Source: Gordonia gummivorans (GTDB taxonomy: Bacteria; Actinomycetota; Actinomycetes; Mycobacteriales; Mycobacteriaceae). From it: a DNA stretch of 64,000 nucleotides. The position numbers were made by a program, and so were the translations under genes. The notes beneath the pieces are model-generated. The model saw only the letters and a list, made by a program, of their open reading frames with translations. It was not told the DNA's origin and did not search any database. Shown here piece after piece: positions 26,399 through 41,449 of this stretch. The DNA is taken from NCBI RefSeq assembly GCF_022513585.1, contig NZ_JAKWBF010000027.1, positions 1 to 64,000 of the forward strand, written 5' to 3'. Within the stretch, counting starts at the first letter, position 1; every line of letters starts with the position of its first letter.

Positions 26399-26947
26399 AT
26401 GGATCGTGACCGCATGGTGGACGTCGGCGTGGCGATGGTGTCGCGCTTCGGCGCCAAGGCACTCAGCCTCACCTCGGTCGCGCGGCATGCGGGGGTGGCA
26501 CGTGCGACCGCTTACCGGATGTTCGGCGGTCGCGACGCGCTGGTCGCGGCGATCGTCGAACGCGAGGTCTCGCTGCTGCGGGTCAAGCTGCGCGAATGGT
26601 CCGACGCCGAGTCCGACGCGGCCGGCAAGGTCCGTGCTCAGGTGAGAAACGTGCTGCCCTACATCCGCGAGCACGAGGCGCTGCAGTACGTGCTGCGCAA
26701 CGAGCCGGAGGAGGTCGTCGGCGCGCTCGTCTCAACCTCGACCGGCAGCGGCCCGACGCTGATCCACCAGATCGTCAACGAGACCCTGCCCGACATCGAG
26801 CCGCAGATCGGCGACCAGCTGACGCCGAATCCCCGCGGCGCTGCCGAGTTCCTCGTGCGCACCATCTACTCGCTGATGCTCATCCCCGACACCGCCCTCA
26901 CCGACGACGAGATCGCCGATCTGGTGGTCCGCGCGATCGTCAAATAG
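26399..26947 (+). CDS. TetR-family transcriptional regulator
   Basis: A 182-residue regulator with an N-terminal helix-turn-helix (LTSVARHAGVARATAYRMFGGRDAL) and a helical ligand-binding domain. ATG 26399 is 7 nt after TACGGT, giving a leaderless start; the annotated-looking extension from 26381 is unlikely. The FAD-linked oxidase gene starts 3 nt after its stop, so both are probably in one transcript and the regulator may control the oxidase and itself. Ligand is unknown. Confidence 0.85.
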   Translation: MDRDRMVDVGVAMVSRFGAKALSLTSVARHAGVARATAYRMFGGRDALVAAIVEREVSLLRVKLREWSDAESDAAGKVRAQVRNVLPYIREHEALQYVLRNEPEEVVGALVSTSTGSGPTLIHQIVNETLPDIEPQIGDQLTPNPRGAAEFLVRTIYSLMLIPDTALTDDEIADLVVRAIVK

Positions 26948-26950
26948 CAG

Positions 26951-28555
26951 ATGTCCGACGAGACCGCGACAGACGAGACCGATCTGGCGACGGTGCGGAT
27001 GCACCGACCCCGCTGGGGTGACCCCGACAATCCCGGTCACCTGCCCGACGCCGCGCAAGCCCTCACCGCCGGTGGATCAACCGATCGAGGCGTCGACCCG
27101 GACCACATCCCGGTACCGGAATCCACCATCCCCGACGCCGCCCGAACCGCACTCACCGAGCTGCTCGGCGCCGACCACGTCGTCGTCGATACCGGTGAGC
27201 GCGTCCAGCACACGCGTGGCTTCTCGACCCCCGACCTGCTGCGGCTGCGCGCCGGCGACGTCAGCGCGGCCCCCGACGTCGTCGTCTTCCCGGGCAGCCA
27301 CGACGAGGTGCTCGGCATCCTGGCGCTGTGCACCGACCATCGGCTCGCGGCGGTCCCGTTCACCGGCGGCACGTCGGTGGTGGGTGGTCTCGAACCCGAG
27401 CGTTCCGGCCTCGACGGTGTGGTGTGCATCGATCTGCGTCGGATGAACCGTCTCGTCGAGGTCGACGAGATCTCCCGGACCGCAACGTTCGAGGCCGGAA
27501 TCCGTGGCACCGACGCCGAGATGGGTTTGCGTGAGCGCGGATTCACCCTCGGCCACTTCCCGCAGTCCTACGAGGGGGCGGGGATCGGCGGATATGCCGC
27601 GACACGGTCCGCGGGCCAGTCGTCGGCCGGCTACGGACGCTTCGACGAGATGGTCGAAGGCCTGGTGCTGGCCACCCCCCGCGGCACCATCGAACTCGGT
27701 ACCGCACCCAAATCGGCTGCGGGACCGGATCTTCGACAGCTCGTTCTCGGATCGGAGGGAGTGCTCGGGGTGATCACCCGGGTGCGGCTGCGCATTCACC
27801 CACTCCCCGCGGTGCGGGTCTTCGAGGGGTGGCGATTCGCTTCCTTCGACGACGGTGCACGTGCCCTCCGACGCCTGGCCCAGGACGGTCCGCTGCCGAC
27901 GGTTCTACGGCTCTCCGACGAGGTCGAGACCGCCCTCAACCTCGCCGATCCCGACCGGCTCGGCGGCGAATCGTCCGGCTGCCTGGCGATCACCGGCTTC
28001 GAAGGCGGGCCCGACGACGTCCGGTGGCGTCGCGCCGCGGCCGCCGCGCTCCTCACCGACTGCGGCGCCACCCCCCTCGGTACCGAACCGGGGGAGTCGT
28101 GGCGTACCGGACGGTTCCGGGCGCCGTACCTCCGGGACCCGTTGCTCGACGCCGGTGTGTTGGTGGAGACCTTGGAGACGGTCACGTTCTGGTCGGGGCT
28201 GGCCGACCTGAAGGCGTCGGTGACCGGAGCGCTCACCGATGCCTTGACCGCGTCGGGCACACCACCGCTGGTCATGTGCCACATCAGTCACGTGTACCAC
28301 TCGGGTGCGTCGCTGTACTTCACCGTCGTCGCGCCGTTCGGCGAGGACCCGCTGGCCGATTGGGCGGCCGCCAAGTCCGCCGCGAACGCCGCGATCCGCG
28401 CCGCCGGCGCCAGCATCACCCACCACCACGCGGTGGGCCGCGATCATCGCGCCGCCTATCACGACGAAATCGGTGCCCTGGGTGTCGAGTTGCTGAACGC
28501 CGCGAAACGCGTTGTGGACCCGGCCGGGGTCTGCAATCCCGGCATCCTGCTCTGA
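26951..28555 (+). CDS. FAD-linked oxidase, alkyl-DHAP-synthase-like
   Basis: A 534-residue FAD-binding PCMH-type oxidase. The FAD segments are VPFTGGTSVVGG, ATFEAGIRGTDAE, SYEGAGIGGYAATRSAGQSSAGYGR and VLGSEGVLGVITR, and the C-terminal ITHHHAVGRDH motif with LLNAAKRVVDPAGVCNPGIL is characteristic of alkyldihydroxyacetonephosphate synthase relatives (AgpS in mycobacteria). True ether-lipid activity in such bacteria is not established; a D-lactate or hydroxy-acid oxidase is the alternative. It is 3 nt downstream of tetR and probably co-regulated. It ends 36 nt before pta, which has its own -10. Confidence 0.85.
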   Translation: MSDETATDETDLATVRMHRPRWGDPDNPGHLPDAAQALTAGGSTDRGVDPDHIPVPESTIPDAARTALTELLGADHVVVDTGERVQHTRGFSTPDLLRLRAGDVSAAPDVVVFPGSHDEVLGILALCTDHRLAAVPFTGGTSVVGGLEPERSGLDGVVCIDLRRMNRLVEVDEISRTATFEAGIRGTDAEMGLRERGFTLGHFPQSYEGAGIGGYAATRSAGQSSAGYGRFDEMVEGLVLATPRGTIELGTAPKSAAGPDLRQLVLGSEGVLGVITRVRLRIHPLPAVRVFEGWRFASFDDGARALRRLAQDGPLPTVLRLSDEVETALNLADPDRLGGESSGCLAITGFEGGPDDVRWRRAAAAALLTDCGATPLGTEPGESWRTGRFRAPYLRDPLLDAGVLVETLETVTFWSGLADLKASVTGALTDALTASGTPPLVMCHISHVYHSGASLYFTVVAPFGEDPLADWAAAKSAANAAIRAAGASITHHHAVGRDHRAAYHDEIGALGVELLNAAKRVVDPAGVCNPGILL

Positions 28556-28578
28556 CGACCGTACCCACCCCCAACGGC

Positions 28579-28584
28579 TAGGCT
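28579..28584 (+). promoter_or_regulatory. -10 box of pta-ackA, leaderless
   Basis: TAGGCT ends 7 nt before ATG 28592. Confidence 0.55.
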
Positions 28585-28591
28585 GGCACGC

Positions 28592-30691
28592 ATGGGCGAC
28601 GACGCAACTCCGACCTCGCACAGCATCTACATCGCATCCGCGGAGGGTGACACCGGAAAATCGACGGTCGCGCTGGGCCTGCTGGCCTTGCTCACCGCAA
28701 CAGGTGGCCGGGTCGGGGTGTTCCGCCCCATCTCGCGTGGCGCTGCGGGTGAACGCGACTACATCCTCGACCTTCTCATCGAGTACGACTCGGTCGACAT
28801 CGACTACGAGGACTGCATCGGGGTCACCTACGACCAGGTGCACGAGGACCCGGAAGCGGCCATCGCCGAGATCGTCGCTCGTTTCCACGCGGTCGAGGCG
28901 CGGTGCGATCGTGTGGTGATCGTCGGCTCCGACTACACCGACGTGGGCAGCCCGTCGGAGTTGAGCTACAACGCGCGGATCGCCGCCAACCTATCGGCAC
29001 CGATCATCTTGGCGCTCAAGGCCGCCGACCGGACTCCTCAGGAGGTGCACGGTCTGGCGGAACTGTTGATGGCGGAGATCGCCGCGTCACATGCGACGAC
29101 GGTGGCGCTCGTGGCCAATCGTTGTCCGCCCGACCAACTGGTGGTGATCGAGAAGGAACTCGAGAAGACCGGTATCCCGACACTGTGTCTGCCCGAGGAG
29201 CCGATCCTCGTCGCGCCGACGATGGCCGAGCTGAAAGAGGAACTGGGCGCCGAGATGTACAGCGGCGACACCGAACTCCTCGATCGGGAAGCGCTCATGG
29301 TGATGGTGGGCGGTATGACCGTCGAGCACATCCTCGAGCGTCTCACCGAGGGCACCGTGGTCATCACCCCGGCCGACAGGTCCGACGTCCTGCTGGCGCT
29401 GGTGAATGCCAATGCGGCCAAAGGGTTTCCGCGGCTGGCGGGGATCATTCTGAACGGTGGACTGCGACCGCATCCGATGATCGAGGCTTTGGTCCAAGGA
29501 CTCCGGCCGAACCTGCCGATTCTGGTCTGCCAACAGGGCACCTACGAGACCGCCCGCACGGCGGCGCATACGCGCGGTCGGCTGGCAAAGGGTTCGGCTC
29601 GCAAGATCGAGGCGGTGCTCTCGCTCGTCGAAGAGCACGTCGATCCCGAAGAGGTGCTGCAGAAGTTGAACGTCGGCACCCCGACCGTGGTGACCCCGCA
29701 GATGTTCGAGTACGGGCTGATCGCGCGGGCCCGCGCGCAGCGCCGACACATCGTGCTCCCCGAGGGCGACGACGACCGGATCCTGCGCGCCGCAGGGCGT
29801 TTGCTTCGACGCAACGTCGCGGATCTGACGCTCCTCGGCGACAGCGACGCCGTGCACACCCGTGCCGCGGATCTCGGCGTCGACCTCACCGGCGTCGACA
29901 TCATCGATCCCGCGTCGTCGGATCACCTGAACGAGTTCGCCGCGGCCTACACCGAGATGCGCAAGCACAAGGGTATGGAATTCGAACGCGCACAAGAGAT
30001 GATGCGCGACGTCTCCTACTTCGGCACCATGATGGTGCACACCGGCCGCGCCGACGGGATGGTGTCGGGGGCGGCGCACACCACCGCGCACACCATCCGG
30101 CCGGCCTTCGAGATCATCAAGACGAAGCCGGGTGTGTCGACCGTCTCGAGTGTGTTCTTCATGTGTCTGGCCGACAAGGTTCTCGCCTACGGCGACTGCG
30201 CCATCGTGCCCGATCCCACCGCCGAACAACTCGCCGACATCGCGATCAGCTCGGCGCAGACCGCTTCGCAGTTCGACATCGAGCCGCGCGTTGCCATGCT
30301 CTCCTACTCGACGGGCAAGTCCGGATCGGGCGCAGATGTCGACAAGGTCAGGGTGGCAACGGATTTGGTGCGTGAGCGTGCCCCGGAGGTACTCGTCGAG
30401 GGGCCGATCCAGTACGACGCGGCGGTCGAGCCCAGCGTCGCGGTCACCAAGATGCCCGATTCGGCGGTGGCCGGTCGGGCGACCGTGCTGATCTTCCCGG
30501 ACCTCAACACCGGCAACAACACCTACAAGGCGGTGCAGCGCAGCGCGAACGCCATCGCGATCGGACCGGTGCTCCAGGGGCTGAACAAGCCCATCAACGA
30601 TCTCTCCCGTGGCGCACTCGTGTCCGACATCGTCAACACCGTGGCAATCACTGCGATCCAGGCCCAGCAGCCCGCAGGAGGCGAGCAGTGA
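28592..30691 (+). CDS. pta: Phosphate acetyltransferase
   Basis: A 699-residue long-form phosphotransacetylase: acetyl-CoA + Pi to acetyl phosphate + CoA. The N-terminal P-loop-like domain ([19 protein letters not shown]) and a central DRTGG-type domain (about 210-330) precede the C-terminal catalytic PTA domain (about 375-690) with [36 protein letters not shown] and [14 protein letters not shown] 28592 is 7 nt after TAGGCT, consistent with a leaderless transcript. The stop overlaps the ackA start by 4 nt, so the two enzymes are translationally coupled for acetate overflow and acetyl-phosphate balance. Confidence 0.96.
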   Translation: MGDDATPTSHSIYIASAEGDTGKSTVALGLLALLTATGGRVGVFRPISRGAAGERDYILDLLIEYDSVDIDYEDCIGVTYDQVHEDPEAAIAEIVARFHAVEARCDRVVIVGSDYTDVGSPSELSYNARIAANLSAPIILALKAADRTPQEVHGLAELLMAEIAASHATTVALVANRCPPDQLVVIEKELEKTGIPTLCLPEEPILVAPTMAELKEELGAEMYSGDTELLDREALMVMVGGMTVEHILERLTEGTVVITPADRSDVLLALVNANAAKGFPRLAGIILNGGLRPHPMIEALVQGLRPNLPILVCQQGTYETARTAAHTRGRLAKGSARKIEAVLSLVEEHVDPEEVLQKLNVGTPTVVTPQMFEYGLIARARAQRRHIVLPEGDDDRILRAAGRLLRRNVADLTLLGDSDAVHTRAADLGVDLTGVDIIDPASSDHLNEFAAAYTEMRKHKGMEFERAQEMMRDVSYFGTMMVHTGRADGMVSGAAHTTAHTIRPAFEIIKTKPGVSTVSSVFFMCLADKVLAYGDCAIVPDPTAEQLADIAISSAQTASQFDIEPRVAMLSYSTGKSGSGADVDKVRVATDLVRERAPEVLVEGPIQYDAAVEPSVAVTKMPDSAVAGRATVLIFPDLNTGNNTYKAVQRSANAIAIGPVLQGLNKPINDLSRGALVSDIVNTVAITAIQAQQPAGGEQ

Positions 30692-31887
30692 GCGGCTTGA
30701 CCGGTGCCGTTCTCGTGCTCAACGCCGGCTCGTCGTCGCTGAAATATCAACTCCTACACCCCGATACCGGTGAGGTGTGGGCCGACGGCATCGTCGAACG
30801 GATCGGTGAGAACGACTCGTCGATCACCCATGAGCAGGGGGATGTCGAGATCCGCGAGACCGCGGCGATCGCCGACCACCTCGCCGCGATCGAGTGGGCC
30901 ATCCGATGTTTCGCCGACAACGGCACCGATCTCGCGGCAGCGGGTCTGGCCGCCGTCGGCCATCGGGTGGTGCACGGTGGTCGGACGTTCTACGAACCGA
31001 CCATCATCACTCGCGAGGTGATCAGCGAGATCACCCGGATCTCACCCCTTGCGCCGCTGCACAATCCGGCGAATCTGATCGGTATCGAGGCCGCCCGGAC
31101 CTTTCTGCCCGACGTCCCGTCGGTCGCGGTCTTCGACACCGCCTTCTTCCACGGTTTGCCCGACGCCGCCGCCACGTATGCCATCGACCGGGGGGTTGCG
31201 GACCTCCATGCCATCCGCCGCTACGGCTTTCACGGCACCAGCCACGACTACGTGTCGCATCGCGTCGCGGATTTCCTGGGCCGCGACTACGACGAGCTGA
31301 ACCAGATCGTTCTCCACCTCGGCAATGGTGCGTCGGCGTCGGCTATTGCCGGTGGCCATCCCATCGACACCTCGATGGGGATGACACCGTTGGAAGGGCT
31401 GGTGATGGGTACCCGCAGTGGCGATCTCGATCCGGGCCTCGTGTTGCATCTGCACCGCGTCGCCAAGCTGTCCGTCGATCAGATCGATACCCTGCTCAAC
31501 AAGCAGTCGGGGTTGAAAGGGTTGTGCGGCGAGAACGACTTTCGCGCGATCTCGGCGCTGATCGAGGCCGGTGACGAGAATGCCCGCCGGGCTTACGATG
31601 TCTACATTCATCGCCTCCGCCGCTACATCGGTGCCTACATGATCGAGCTCGGCCGGGTGGATGCGATCACCTTCACCGCCGGTGTCGGGGAGAACTCGAC
31701 CCCGGTTCGCACCGATGCCCTCGCGGGCCTCGAGCATTACGGCATCATCATCGACGCGGAGCGAAACGCTGTGCGCAGCAAGGAGCCACGGCGCATATCG
31801 GCGGACGACTCGGAGATCGACGTGCTGGTGGTCCCGACCAACGAAGAACTCGCCATCGCCCGGCAGTCTGCCGCCGTGGTGGCCTGA
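30688..31887 (+). CDS. ackA: Acetate kinase
   Basis: A 399-residue acetate kinase: acetyl phosphate + ADP to acetate + ATP. Signature [13 protein letters not shown] starts the chain; [41 protein letters not shown] and FTAGVGENS are all present and the length is normal. GTG 30688 overlaps the pta stop and has AGGAGG about 8 nt upstream. It converges on pknG with only 12 nt between stop codons and no visible terminator. Confidence 0.97.
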   Translation: MSGLTGAVLVLNAGSSSLKYQLLHPDTGEVWADGIVERIGENDSSITHEQGDVEIRETAAIADHLAAIEWAIRCFADNGTDLAAAGLAAVGHRVVHGGRTFYEPTIITREVISEITRISPLAPLHNPANLIGIEAARTFLPDVPSVAVFDTAFFHGLPDAAATYAIDRGVADLHAIRRYGFHGTSHDYVSHRVADFLGRDYDELNQIVLHLGNGASASAIAGGHPIDTSMGMTPLEGLVMGTRSGDLDPGLVLHLHRVAKLSVDQIDTLLNKQSGLKGLCGENDFRAISALIEAGDENARRAYDVYIHRLRRYIGAYMIELGRVDAITFTAGVGENSTPVRTDALAGLEHYGIIIDAERNAVRSKEPRRISADDSEIDVLVVPTNEELAIARQSAAVVA

Positions 31888-31899
31888 GAGTCCGCCGGA

Positions 31900-35463
<3,564 letters not shown>

Positions 35464-35467
<4 letters not shown>

Positions 35468-36912
35468 CGGTACTCCCTGATGCGCGGTATCAGGCCGAGA
35501 ATGACTGCGGCGGCCGCGAAGATGGTGAGCATCAAGATGCCGGTGCCGGTGAAACCGAGGACCCGCTGGGCGGTGTTGATGTCGTCACGGAAGGAGGTTC
35601 GCGCCGATGTGATGGCGTCGACCAAGGCCTTGTCGACCGCGCTGTAGCTGGTCGCCGAACTGTTCTCGTCGTCGCCGACGGTCATCGTGCGTGCGCGTCC
35701 GAAGGCGCCGGATTCGATGTACCCGCGCACCACGGCGTCGGTGGCCTTCCAGCGCTCCACCGCGGACGCGACAGCGTCGAGTTGCTCGGTACTCACCGAA
35801 CGTCGCACGTCCTCGTTGTCGCGCAGGCGTGCGACGGTGGCGGAGATGCCTTCGGTCGACTGGGCGAAGGAGCGTTCGAGCCCACCCTGATCACCGCGCC
35901 GCACCAGTGCCAGGGTTTCCGCCGACCGCGCCTGCTGGGTCAGGATGCGCGCGGCGGTGAGTTCGCGGAGGGGGTCGGCCCCGCCGGTGCGGGCGTCGCT
36001 GGTCGCGGCCACCGACATGAGCCCCGACGCCAAGAGCCACACCGTGCCGGTGGTGATCGCCAAGATCGCCGCGACCACGCCGAGATTGAAGCGGCGCCGG
36101 GTACGTCTGGCCAGGTAGCGGGAGGTGAGGATCAGGGCCAGGAGCACGGCCAACAGCGCCGCGTAGACGGTCCAGGGCGGACGACTCAGGCTTCGCTGGG
36201 GGTCGGCGATCGCCAGCGATCGCTGTTCGTAGAGGCGCTGCGCGGCCGGCAGGATCTGGTCCTGCATCATCGACGACGCCTGGCCGAGGTAATCGGAGCC
36301 GACCGGGTTGCCCTGCCGGTTGTTGGTCCGCGCCGTCTCGACCAGTCCGCTGTACACCGGGATGGAGACCGCGAGGGTGTTGAGATCGGCGGCGACCGCT
36401 TTGTCGTCTCGATCGGGTGTGCCGTCCGCGCCGGGCTCACCTGAGCTGCCGGTCGCGAGGATCAGCGACGACGAAGCCGTGGCCAGCGCATTGGCGTAGC
36501 GAGTACGGAGTTCGGGGGTCTCCAGCCCGCCGGAGATGAACGCGGCGTTGGCCGACGCATCGGCGACCGACAGCGATGAGTACAACACTTGACTCGCTTC
36601 GGCCAGGGGCTCGGCCCGGTCGATCATGCGCTGCAGGGTTTGGGTGCGGTTCTCCAGCACGGTCGATGCGTACAACCCGGTGCTGACCGACGCCGCGGCG
36701 AGCACGATCAGGATGGTGACGAGCTTGCCGGGTGTCGTCACCGCATAGTGGCGCAGGGTGGCGAAGGGGGATTGGGCGCGCTCGCGAGCTGCGGCGACGA
36801 GTTCGCGGCGGTCGGCGAGTACCTGCCGGATCGGGGGCGACGACTGTCCGGGCCGCACCGTCCTTCCGGCGCGGGTGAGTACGGTCCGCATCGGGGACGC
36901 GTCGCCGGTCAC
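35464..36912 (-). CDS. glnX: Membrane signal transducer GlnX
   Basis: A 482-residue membrane protein with four transmembrane helices (about 63-85, 213-231, 251-275 and 456-477) and two large external helical domains between helix pairs. This is the architecture of GlnX, which links extracytoplasmic GlnH to cytoplasmic PknG in mycobacteria. No enzymatic domain is present. GTG 36912 is the probable start with AAGGGA upstream; an ATG at 36891 is an alternative. It is the first gene of the operon and is divergent from the Nudix gene, with about 188 nt between them holding both promoters. Confidence 0.9.
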
Positions 36913-37100
36913 CTCAAGATCCCTTCTCAGTCCTGTATGTGTTTCAGCCTAGGCCATGTCGGGGGTACCCGACCGGGTTCGACACTGCCCGAGATCGAGG
37001 TCCGATATGTCGGACCGAATGACCCTGGCGAGGGTTGTCTGACTCACATACGGTGGAGATGCCCGGTTGCATCACGACAACCGGTATGCGAGGAGGCGGA

Positions 37101-37583
37101 GTGCGCGGGGACGGCGACGGTTGGGTGATCGATCCGGACGGCTCACGGTATTGGGGTGTCCACGGCGCGGCGGGACTCCTGCTCCGGGCGCCACTCGACG
37201 GCGGTGCGACCGGAATACTGCTGCAACATCGAGCGGTCTGGTCTCATCAGGGCGGCACCTGGGGTCTCCCCGGAGGTGCGCGGGACTCCCACGAGAGCGC
37301 CATCGACACCGCCGTGCGCGAAGCCGACGAAGAGGCAGGGGTCCGCGCCGACCAGCTCACGGTTGTCGCGGCGCTGGTCACCCACCAATCGCCGAGCGGG
37401 TGGACCTACACCACCGTCATCGCCGATACGTCCGAACCGGTCCGCACGGTCGCCAACGGCGAATCGGCGGAACTGCGTTGGGTGGGCGAACATGACGTCG
37501 ACACACTGCCACTACACCCGGGATTCGGTCAGGCTTGGCCCGGCCTCCGCGAGCGCATCGCCCGTCTCGACCTGCAGGCCTGA
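37101..37583 (+). CDS. Nudix hydrolase, MutT3-like
   Basis: A 160-residue Nudix hydrolase. The Nudix box runs from GGARDSHES to READEEAGV and keeps the metal-binding REAxEE pattern. Its position between glnX and thiE matches mutT3 in M. tuberculosis, which encodes a nucleotide-sanitising or ADP-ribose-type pyrophosphatase; the substrate here is unproven. GTG 37101 is chosen because AGGAGG lies 4 nt upstream. A composite terminator repeat (copy C) follows about 60 nt after the stop. Confidence 0.87.
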   Translation: MRGDGDGWVIDPDGSRYWGVHGAAGLLLRAPLDGGATGILLQHRAVWSHQGGTWGLPGGARDSHESAIDTAVREADEEAGVRADQLTVVAALVTHQSPSGWTYTTVIADTSEPVRTVANGESAELRWVGEHDVDTLPLHPGFGQAWPGLRERIARLDLQA

Positions 37584-37642
37584 TTCGAAGAATTTGGCGA
37601 CCAATCCCGTTGACCTGCGGAAATGAGCCAGCGTCGTGCCCG

Positions 37643-37748
37643 CAAAATCTAGGGGACGAGTTTCTTCCCCGGGGTTTGTAGTCGTCCGCGAGAAATTTCT
37701 CGGGGAAGACACCAAGGGCCGGGGAAGAAACTTCTTCCCCTACTTTTT
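37643..37748 (+). repeat. Composite terminator repeat, copy C
   Basis: Starts AAAATCTAGGGG and ends with GGGGAAGAAACTTCTTCCCC (37721-37740), TAC and five T (37744-37748). The upstream flank from 37611 (GACCTGCGGAAATG...) is shared with copies B and D. It lies downstream of the plus-strand Nudix gene and in the same orientation, and before the convergent 37801 gene. Confidence 0.82.
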
Positions 37749-37800
37749 GTGGGCGCACGTGCCTGGCGTCGCGTTCGGCGGGTAGGCGGCCCGCCCAGAC

Positions 37801-38175
37801 TCACTCGCTCCCGGCGAGCAGCCGGTTCGCACCCGCGACAAGCGCGTTGACGTTGGCCTCGTCGCACGTCGTGCCGTCACCGAGCGCCCACACCTGCCGG
37901 TCGTCCCTTTCGCACAGCAGGAATGCCGTGATCTGGCCGTCGCTGACGCGCTGGTGGGATTTGACGATGGAGATGGGTGCGCCGATCTCGTGCAGCATCG
38001 ACGTCATCGCGCCGACCGGACCGCTGGCAACGGCGAACAGCGACATGATCCGGTCCTCGAGCGCGAAGGTCGCGCGGCACTCGACGAGGTCGTGGTGGGT
38101 GGGCTCCATGGACCATGACCCGAGTCGGATGCTTCCGCCGGGGGAGTAGTGATCGATGAATTCTGGAAAGGTCAT
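37801..38175 (-). CDS. Orphan LeuA-type regulatory domain protein
   Basis: A 124-residue protein that resembles the C-terminal allosteric (leucine-binding) domain of 2-isopropylmalate synthase: a beta-alpha-beta pattern with CRATFALEDRIMSLFAVASG, a GAMTSMLHEIGAPISIVKSH segment and a final DEANVNALVAGANRLL helix. The catalytic barrel is absent and no leu genes are nearby. It might bind a branched amino acid or assemble with the real LeuA; both are inference. ATG 38175 has GAGGAGG 8 nt upstream and is preferred to the longer frame to 38304. Confidence 0.72.
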   Translation of the reverse strand: MTFPEFIDHYSPGGSIRLGSWSMEPTHHDLVECRATFALEDRIMSLFAVASGPVGAMTSMLHEIGAPISIVKSHQRVSDGQITAFLLCERDDRQVWALGDGTTCDEANVNALVAGANRLLAGSE

Positions 38176-38578
38176 GCCGGATGCCTCCTCGCGCATACCC
38201 CGGGGCAGTGGTGAGCCGTACCGGCGGGCGAACGGGTCGCCCATGGGCCGACCGGCGTGCTCATCGCACGAACAGGATCGTTGAGAAAGATGAAGGCTGT
38301 GCATCGCGTGTACCGATTTCGGTCGAAGTGAAGATGACCGACGTGCGCACGCATAGACCCCGCAGCGGGGGGTCGGTCAGATTCAGACCCCGCTGCGGCG
38401 GGTTACGAGCGCGTTCGCGATGTACAGCATGATGGCGACCACCTTAGACCCGCCGTTCGCCGGGCGGCAAATGACTATTCGCCGCGTCGGGAATCTGTAC
38501 CTGCCGGCGCGACGAAATGCACTGTGCACTTGGTCGGGCCGCCACGTACAGATTCCCTCCAGGCCGGAGGGCAGCTGG
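38176..38578. other. Intergenic region with palindromes (403 nt)
   Basis: No gene recognised. It contains two GC-rich hairpins of the GACCCC...GGGGTC type (38356-38374 and 38386-38404) and the 69-bp element at 38489-38557. Part of it must hold the promoter of the LeuA-domain gene on the minus strand. Confidence 0.6.
38489..38557. repeat. Palindromic element, family 3 copy 1
   Basis: Perfect 12-bp arms GGGAATCTGTAC (38489-38500) and GTACAGATTCCC (38546-38557) enclose a 45-nt core with GTGCACTTGGTCGGGC. A diverged copy with the same ends and core occurs at 54728-54796. It sits just after the thiE stop (38579) on the minus strand, so it may terminate thiE. Confidence 0.65.
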
Positions 38579-39241
38579 TCAGCCTCGGACCAGCGCTCGC
38601 GCCGCCGATTCCGGATCGTCCGCCGCAGTGATGGCACGCACGACGACGATCCGCTCCGCCCCGGCTGCCCGCACTTCGGGGAGCCGGGCGAGGTCGATGC
38701 CGCCGATCGCGAACCACGGCTTTACCGAGTTCGTCGCGGCGACCGAGGTCACCAGATCCAGCCCGGCCGCCGGCCGTCCCGGCTTGGTGGGCGTCGTCCA
38801 GCACGGGCCGACGCAGAAGTAGTCGACGTCGTCGTCGGCCGCGGCGCCTGCGGCCTGGTCGACATCATGCGTCGACAGCCCGATGACCACGTCGGGCCCG
38901 ACGATCTGCCGGGCGGCAGCAGGCGCGAGATCACCCTGGCCCACATGCAGGACGTCGGCCTGAGCCAGGGCCGCGATGTCGGCGCGATCGTTCACGGCCA
39001 GCAGGGCTCCGCGGGCGTGGACCACCCGACGCAGCTCCGCGAGGACCGCGAGTTCCTCACGCGCCTCCAGCGTCCCGAATCGCTCCTCGCCGACCGATCC
39101 CTTGTCGCGCAACTGGACGATGTCGACACCGCCGTCGATGGCCTTCGCCACGAAATCAAGCAGGTCGCCGCGCTCTCGCCGTGCGTCGGTGCACAGGTAG
39201 AGCGTCGCCGTGTCGAGTCGCTGTCGGGGCGAGATGGTCAT
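38579..39241 (-). CDS. thiE: Thiamine-phosphate synthase
   Basis: A 220-residue TIM-barrel enzyme that joins hydroxymethylpyrimidine diphosphate and thiazole phosphate to make thiamine monophosphate. Diagnostic segments are VDIVQLRDK (pyrophosphate-binding region), [35 protein letters not shown] and [11 protein letters not shown] 39241 is 7 nt after TAGCGT on the minus strand, suggesting a leaderless mRNA. It is divergent from the riboswitch-controlled thiO-thiS-thiG operon, so it is not under the TPP riboswitch. Confidence 0.94.
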   Translation of the reverse strand: MTISPRQRLDTATLYLCTDARRERGDLLDFVAKAIDGGVDIVQLRDKGSVGEERFGTLEAREELAVLAELRRVVHARGALLAVNDRADIAALAQADVLHVGQGDLAPAAARQIVGPDVVIGLSTHDVDQAAGAAADDDVDYFCVGPCWTTPTKPGRPAAGLDLVTSVAATNSVKPWFAIGGIDLARLPEVRAAGAERIVVVRAITAADDPESAARALVRG

Positions 39242-39248
39242 CGGGTAG

Positions 39249-39254
39249 ACGCTA
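39249..39254 (-). promoter_or_regulatory. -10 box of thiE, leaderless
   Basis: TAGCGT on the minus strand ends 7 nt before ATG 39241. Confidence 0.5.
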
Positions 39255-39284
39255 CCTTCGATAAGTCAAGACCGACCGGCCGCG

Positions 39285-39290
39285 TAGGCT
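39285..39290 (+). promoter_or_regulatory. -10 box of the thi operon
   Basis: TAGGCT, placing the transcription start near 39297, about 10 nt before the first conserved riboswitch base. Confidence 0.45.
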
Positions 39291-39306
39291 CGGGATCGGA
39301 GTACAT

Positions 39307-39386
39307 CACGGGAGCCCGGCCGGGCTGAGAGTGCGGAGAAGCCGCAGACCGTCTGACCTGATCCGGGTAATGCCGGCGAAGGAAGG
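39307..39386 (+). promoter_or_regulatory. TPP riboswitch (THI element)
   Basis: All hallmark parts are present: ACGGGAGCCC stem entry, CTGAGA at 39325-39330 (pyrimidine-sensing loop), a GCGG...CCGC arm, ACCTGATC at 39356-39363, and GGGTAATGCCGGCGAAGG (pyrophosphate-sensing side and closing helix). The closing strand GAAGGAAGG is also the ribosome-binding site of thiO, so ligand binding would hide it and control is probably translational. It controls thiO, thiS and thiG. Confidence 0.95.
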
Positions 39387-39395
39387 TGATTGCAC

Positions 39396-40459
39396 GTGCA
39401 GAGTGTTGCCGTTGTGGGCGGCGGCGTCATCGGGCTGTCCATTGCGCTTGCGGCGTCCGACGCCGGTTGGCGTGTGCGGGTCGTCGACGCGGGAGTCGCC
39501 GACCGTGCCTCACATGTGGCCGGCGGCATGCTCGGATCGTTGGGCGAGGGCATTCCGGGCGAAGAGACGCTGCTCGCGATGTCCGTCGAATCGGTTCGAC
39601 GCTGGCCCGCCCTCATCGACCGGCTCGGCGACCCGAACGTCGTGACCGCCACCGATTCGCTGTTCGTCGCCGGTACCGCAGCCGACCTGCACCGTCTCGA
39701 CCATCTCGCCCGGTTCGTGTGGTCTCAGCAGACCGACGCTCGCACGGTGCTCACCTCGATCACCGGCCGCGACATCCGCGCACTCGAGACGGCGCTGAGT
39801 ACCCGGCTCGTGGGCGGCTACCGCGCCGAAGGCGAATGGGCACTGGACAATCGGCGGCTCCTGACAGCGCTGCGGGACACGGCCCGCGCGTCGGGCGTCG
39901 TGTTCGACGACACGCGAATCGGTTCGCGAGACGCGCTCGACGACGACCAGGTGGTCCTCGCCGCCGGATTGGGCACCAACGCACTATGGCCGCAGGCGCA
40001 ACTCCAGGCCGCCAAGGGTGAGGTGCTCAGGTTGCGGCGCACGCGGTCCTCGGTGCCACCGCCGCGCCACGTGATCCGCGCGGCGGTCGGCGGCCGCAAT
40101 GTGTACCTGGTGCCTCGTGCCGATGGAATCGTCGTCGGCGCAACGCAATACGAAGCTCCTGTCGATGCCGGCGATATCCTTCCCGAGGCAGGCGGAGTGC
40201 TCGACCTGCTCGCCGACGCCACCGAGGTGATGCCGGGGCTGCGTACGTACGAACTCGTCGAGGCGGGCGCGGGCCTACGTCCATGCACGGCGGACGGACT
40301 GCCGATCATTCGGCGTCTCGACGAGCGGACCGTGGTCGCAACCGGCCACGGCCGCAACGGAATTGTGCTCGCACCACTCACGGCCGACGAGGTGGTGGGG
40401 CTGCTCGGTGATCCGCGGCGGGCACCCACACCGGCGGCAATGACTTCGGGAGGCGAGAG

Positions 40460-40463
<4 letters not shown>
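39396..40463 (+). CDS. thiO: Glycine oxidase ThiO
   Basis: A 355-residue FAD-dependent amine oxidase that converts glycine to iminoglycine (dehydroglycine) for thiazole formation. The dinucleotide-binding motif VVGGGVIGLSIALAAS is at the N-terminus, and the C-terminal GAGLRPCTADGLPIIRRL and ATGHGRNGIVLAPLTADEV are typical. GTG 39396 is preferred; TTG 39390 is possible. GGAAGG about 9 nt upstream is part of the riboswitch. ThiS starts in the ATGA overlap at its end. Confidence 0.93.
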
Positions 40464-41426
<963 letters not shown>

Positions 41427-41437
41427 GTGGGTCACGC

Positions 41438-41443
41438 TATGGT
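41438..41443 (+). promoter_or_regulatory. -10 box of the ABC-2 pair, leaderless
   Basis: TATGGT ends 6 nt before GTG 41450. Confidence 0.5.
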
Positions 41444-41449
41444 CGGGGT

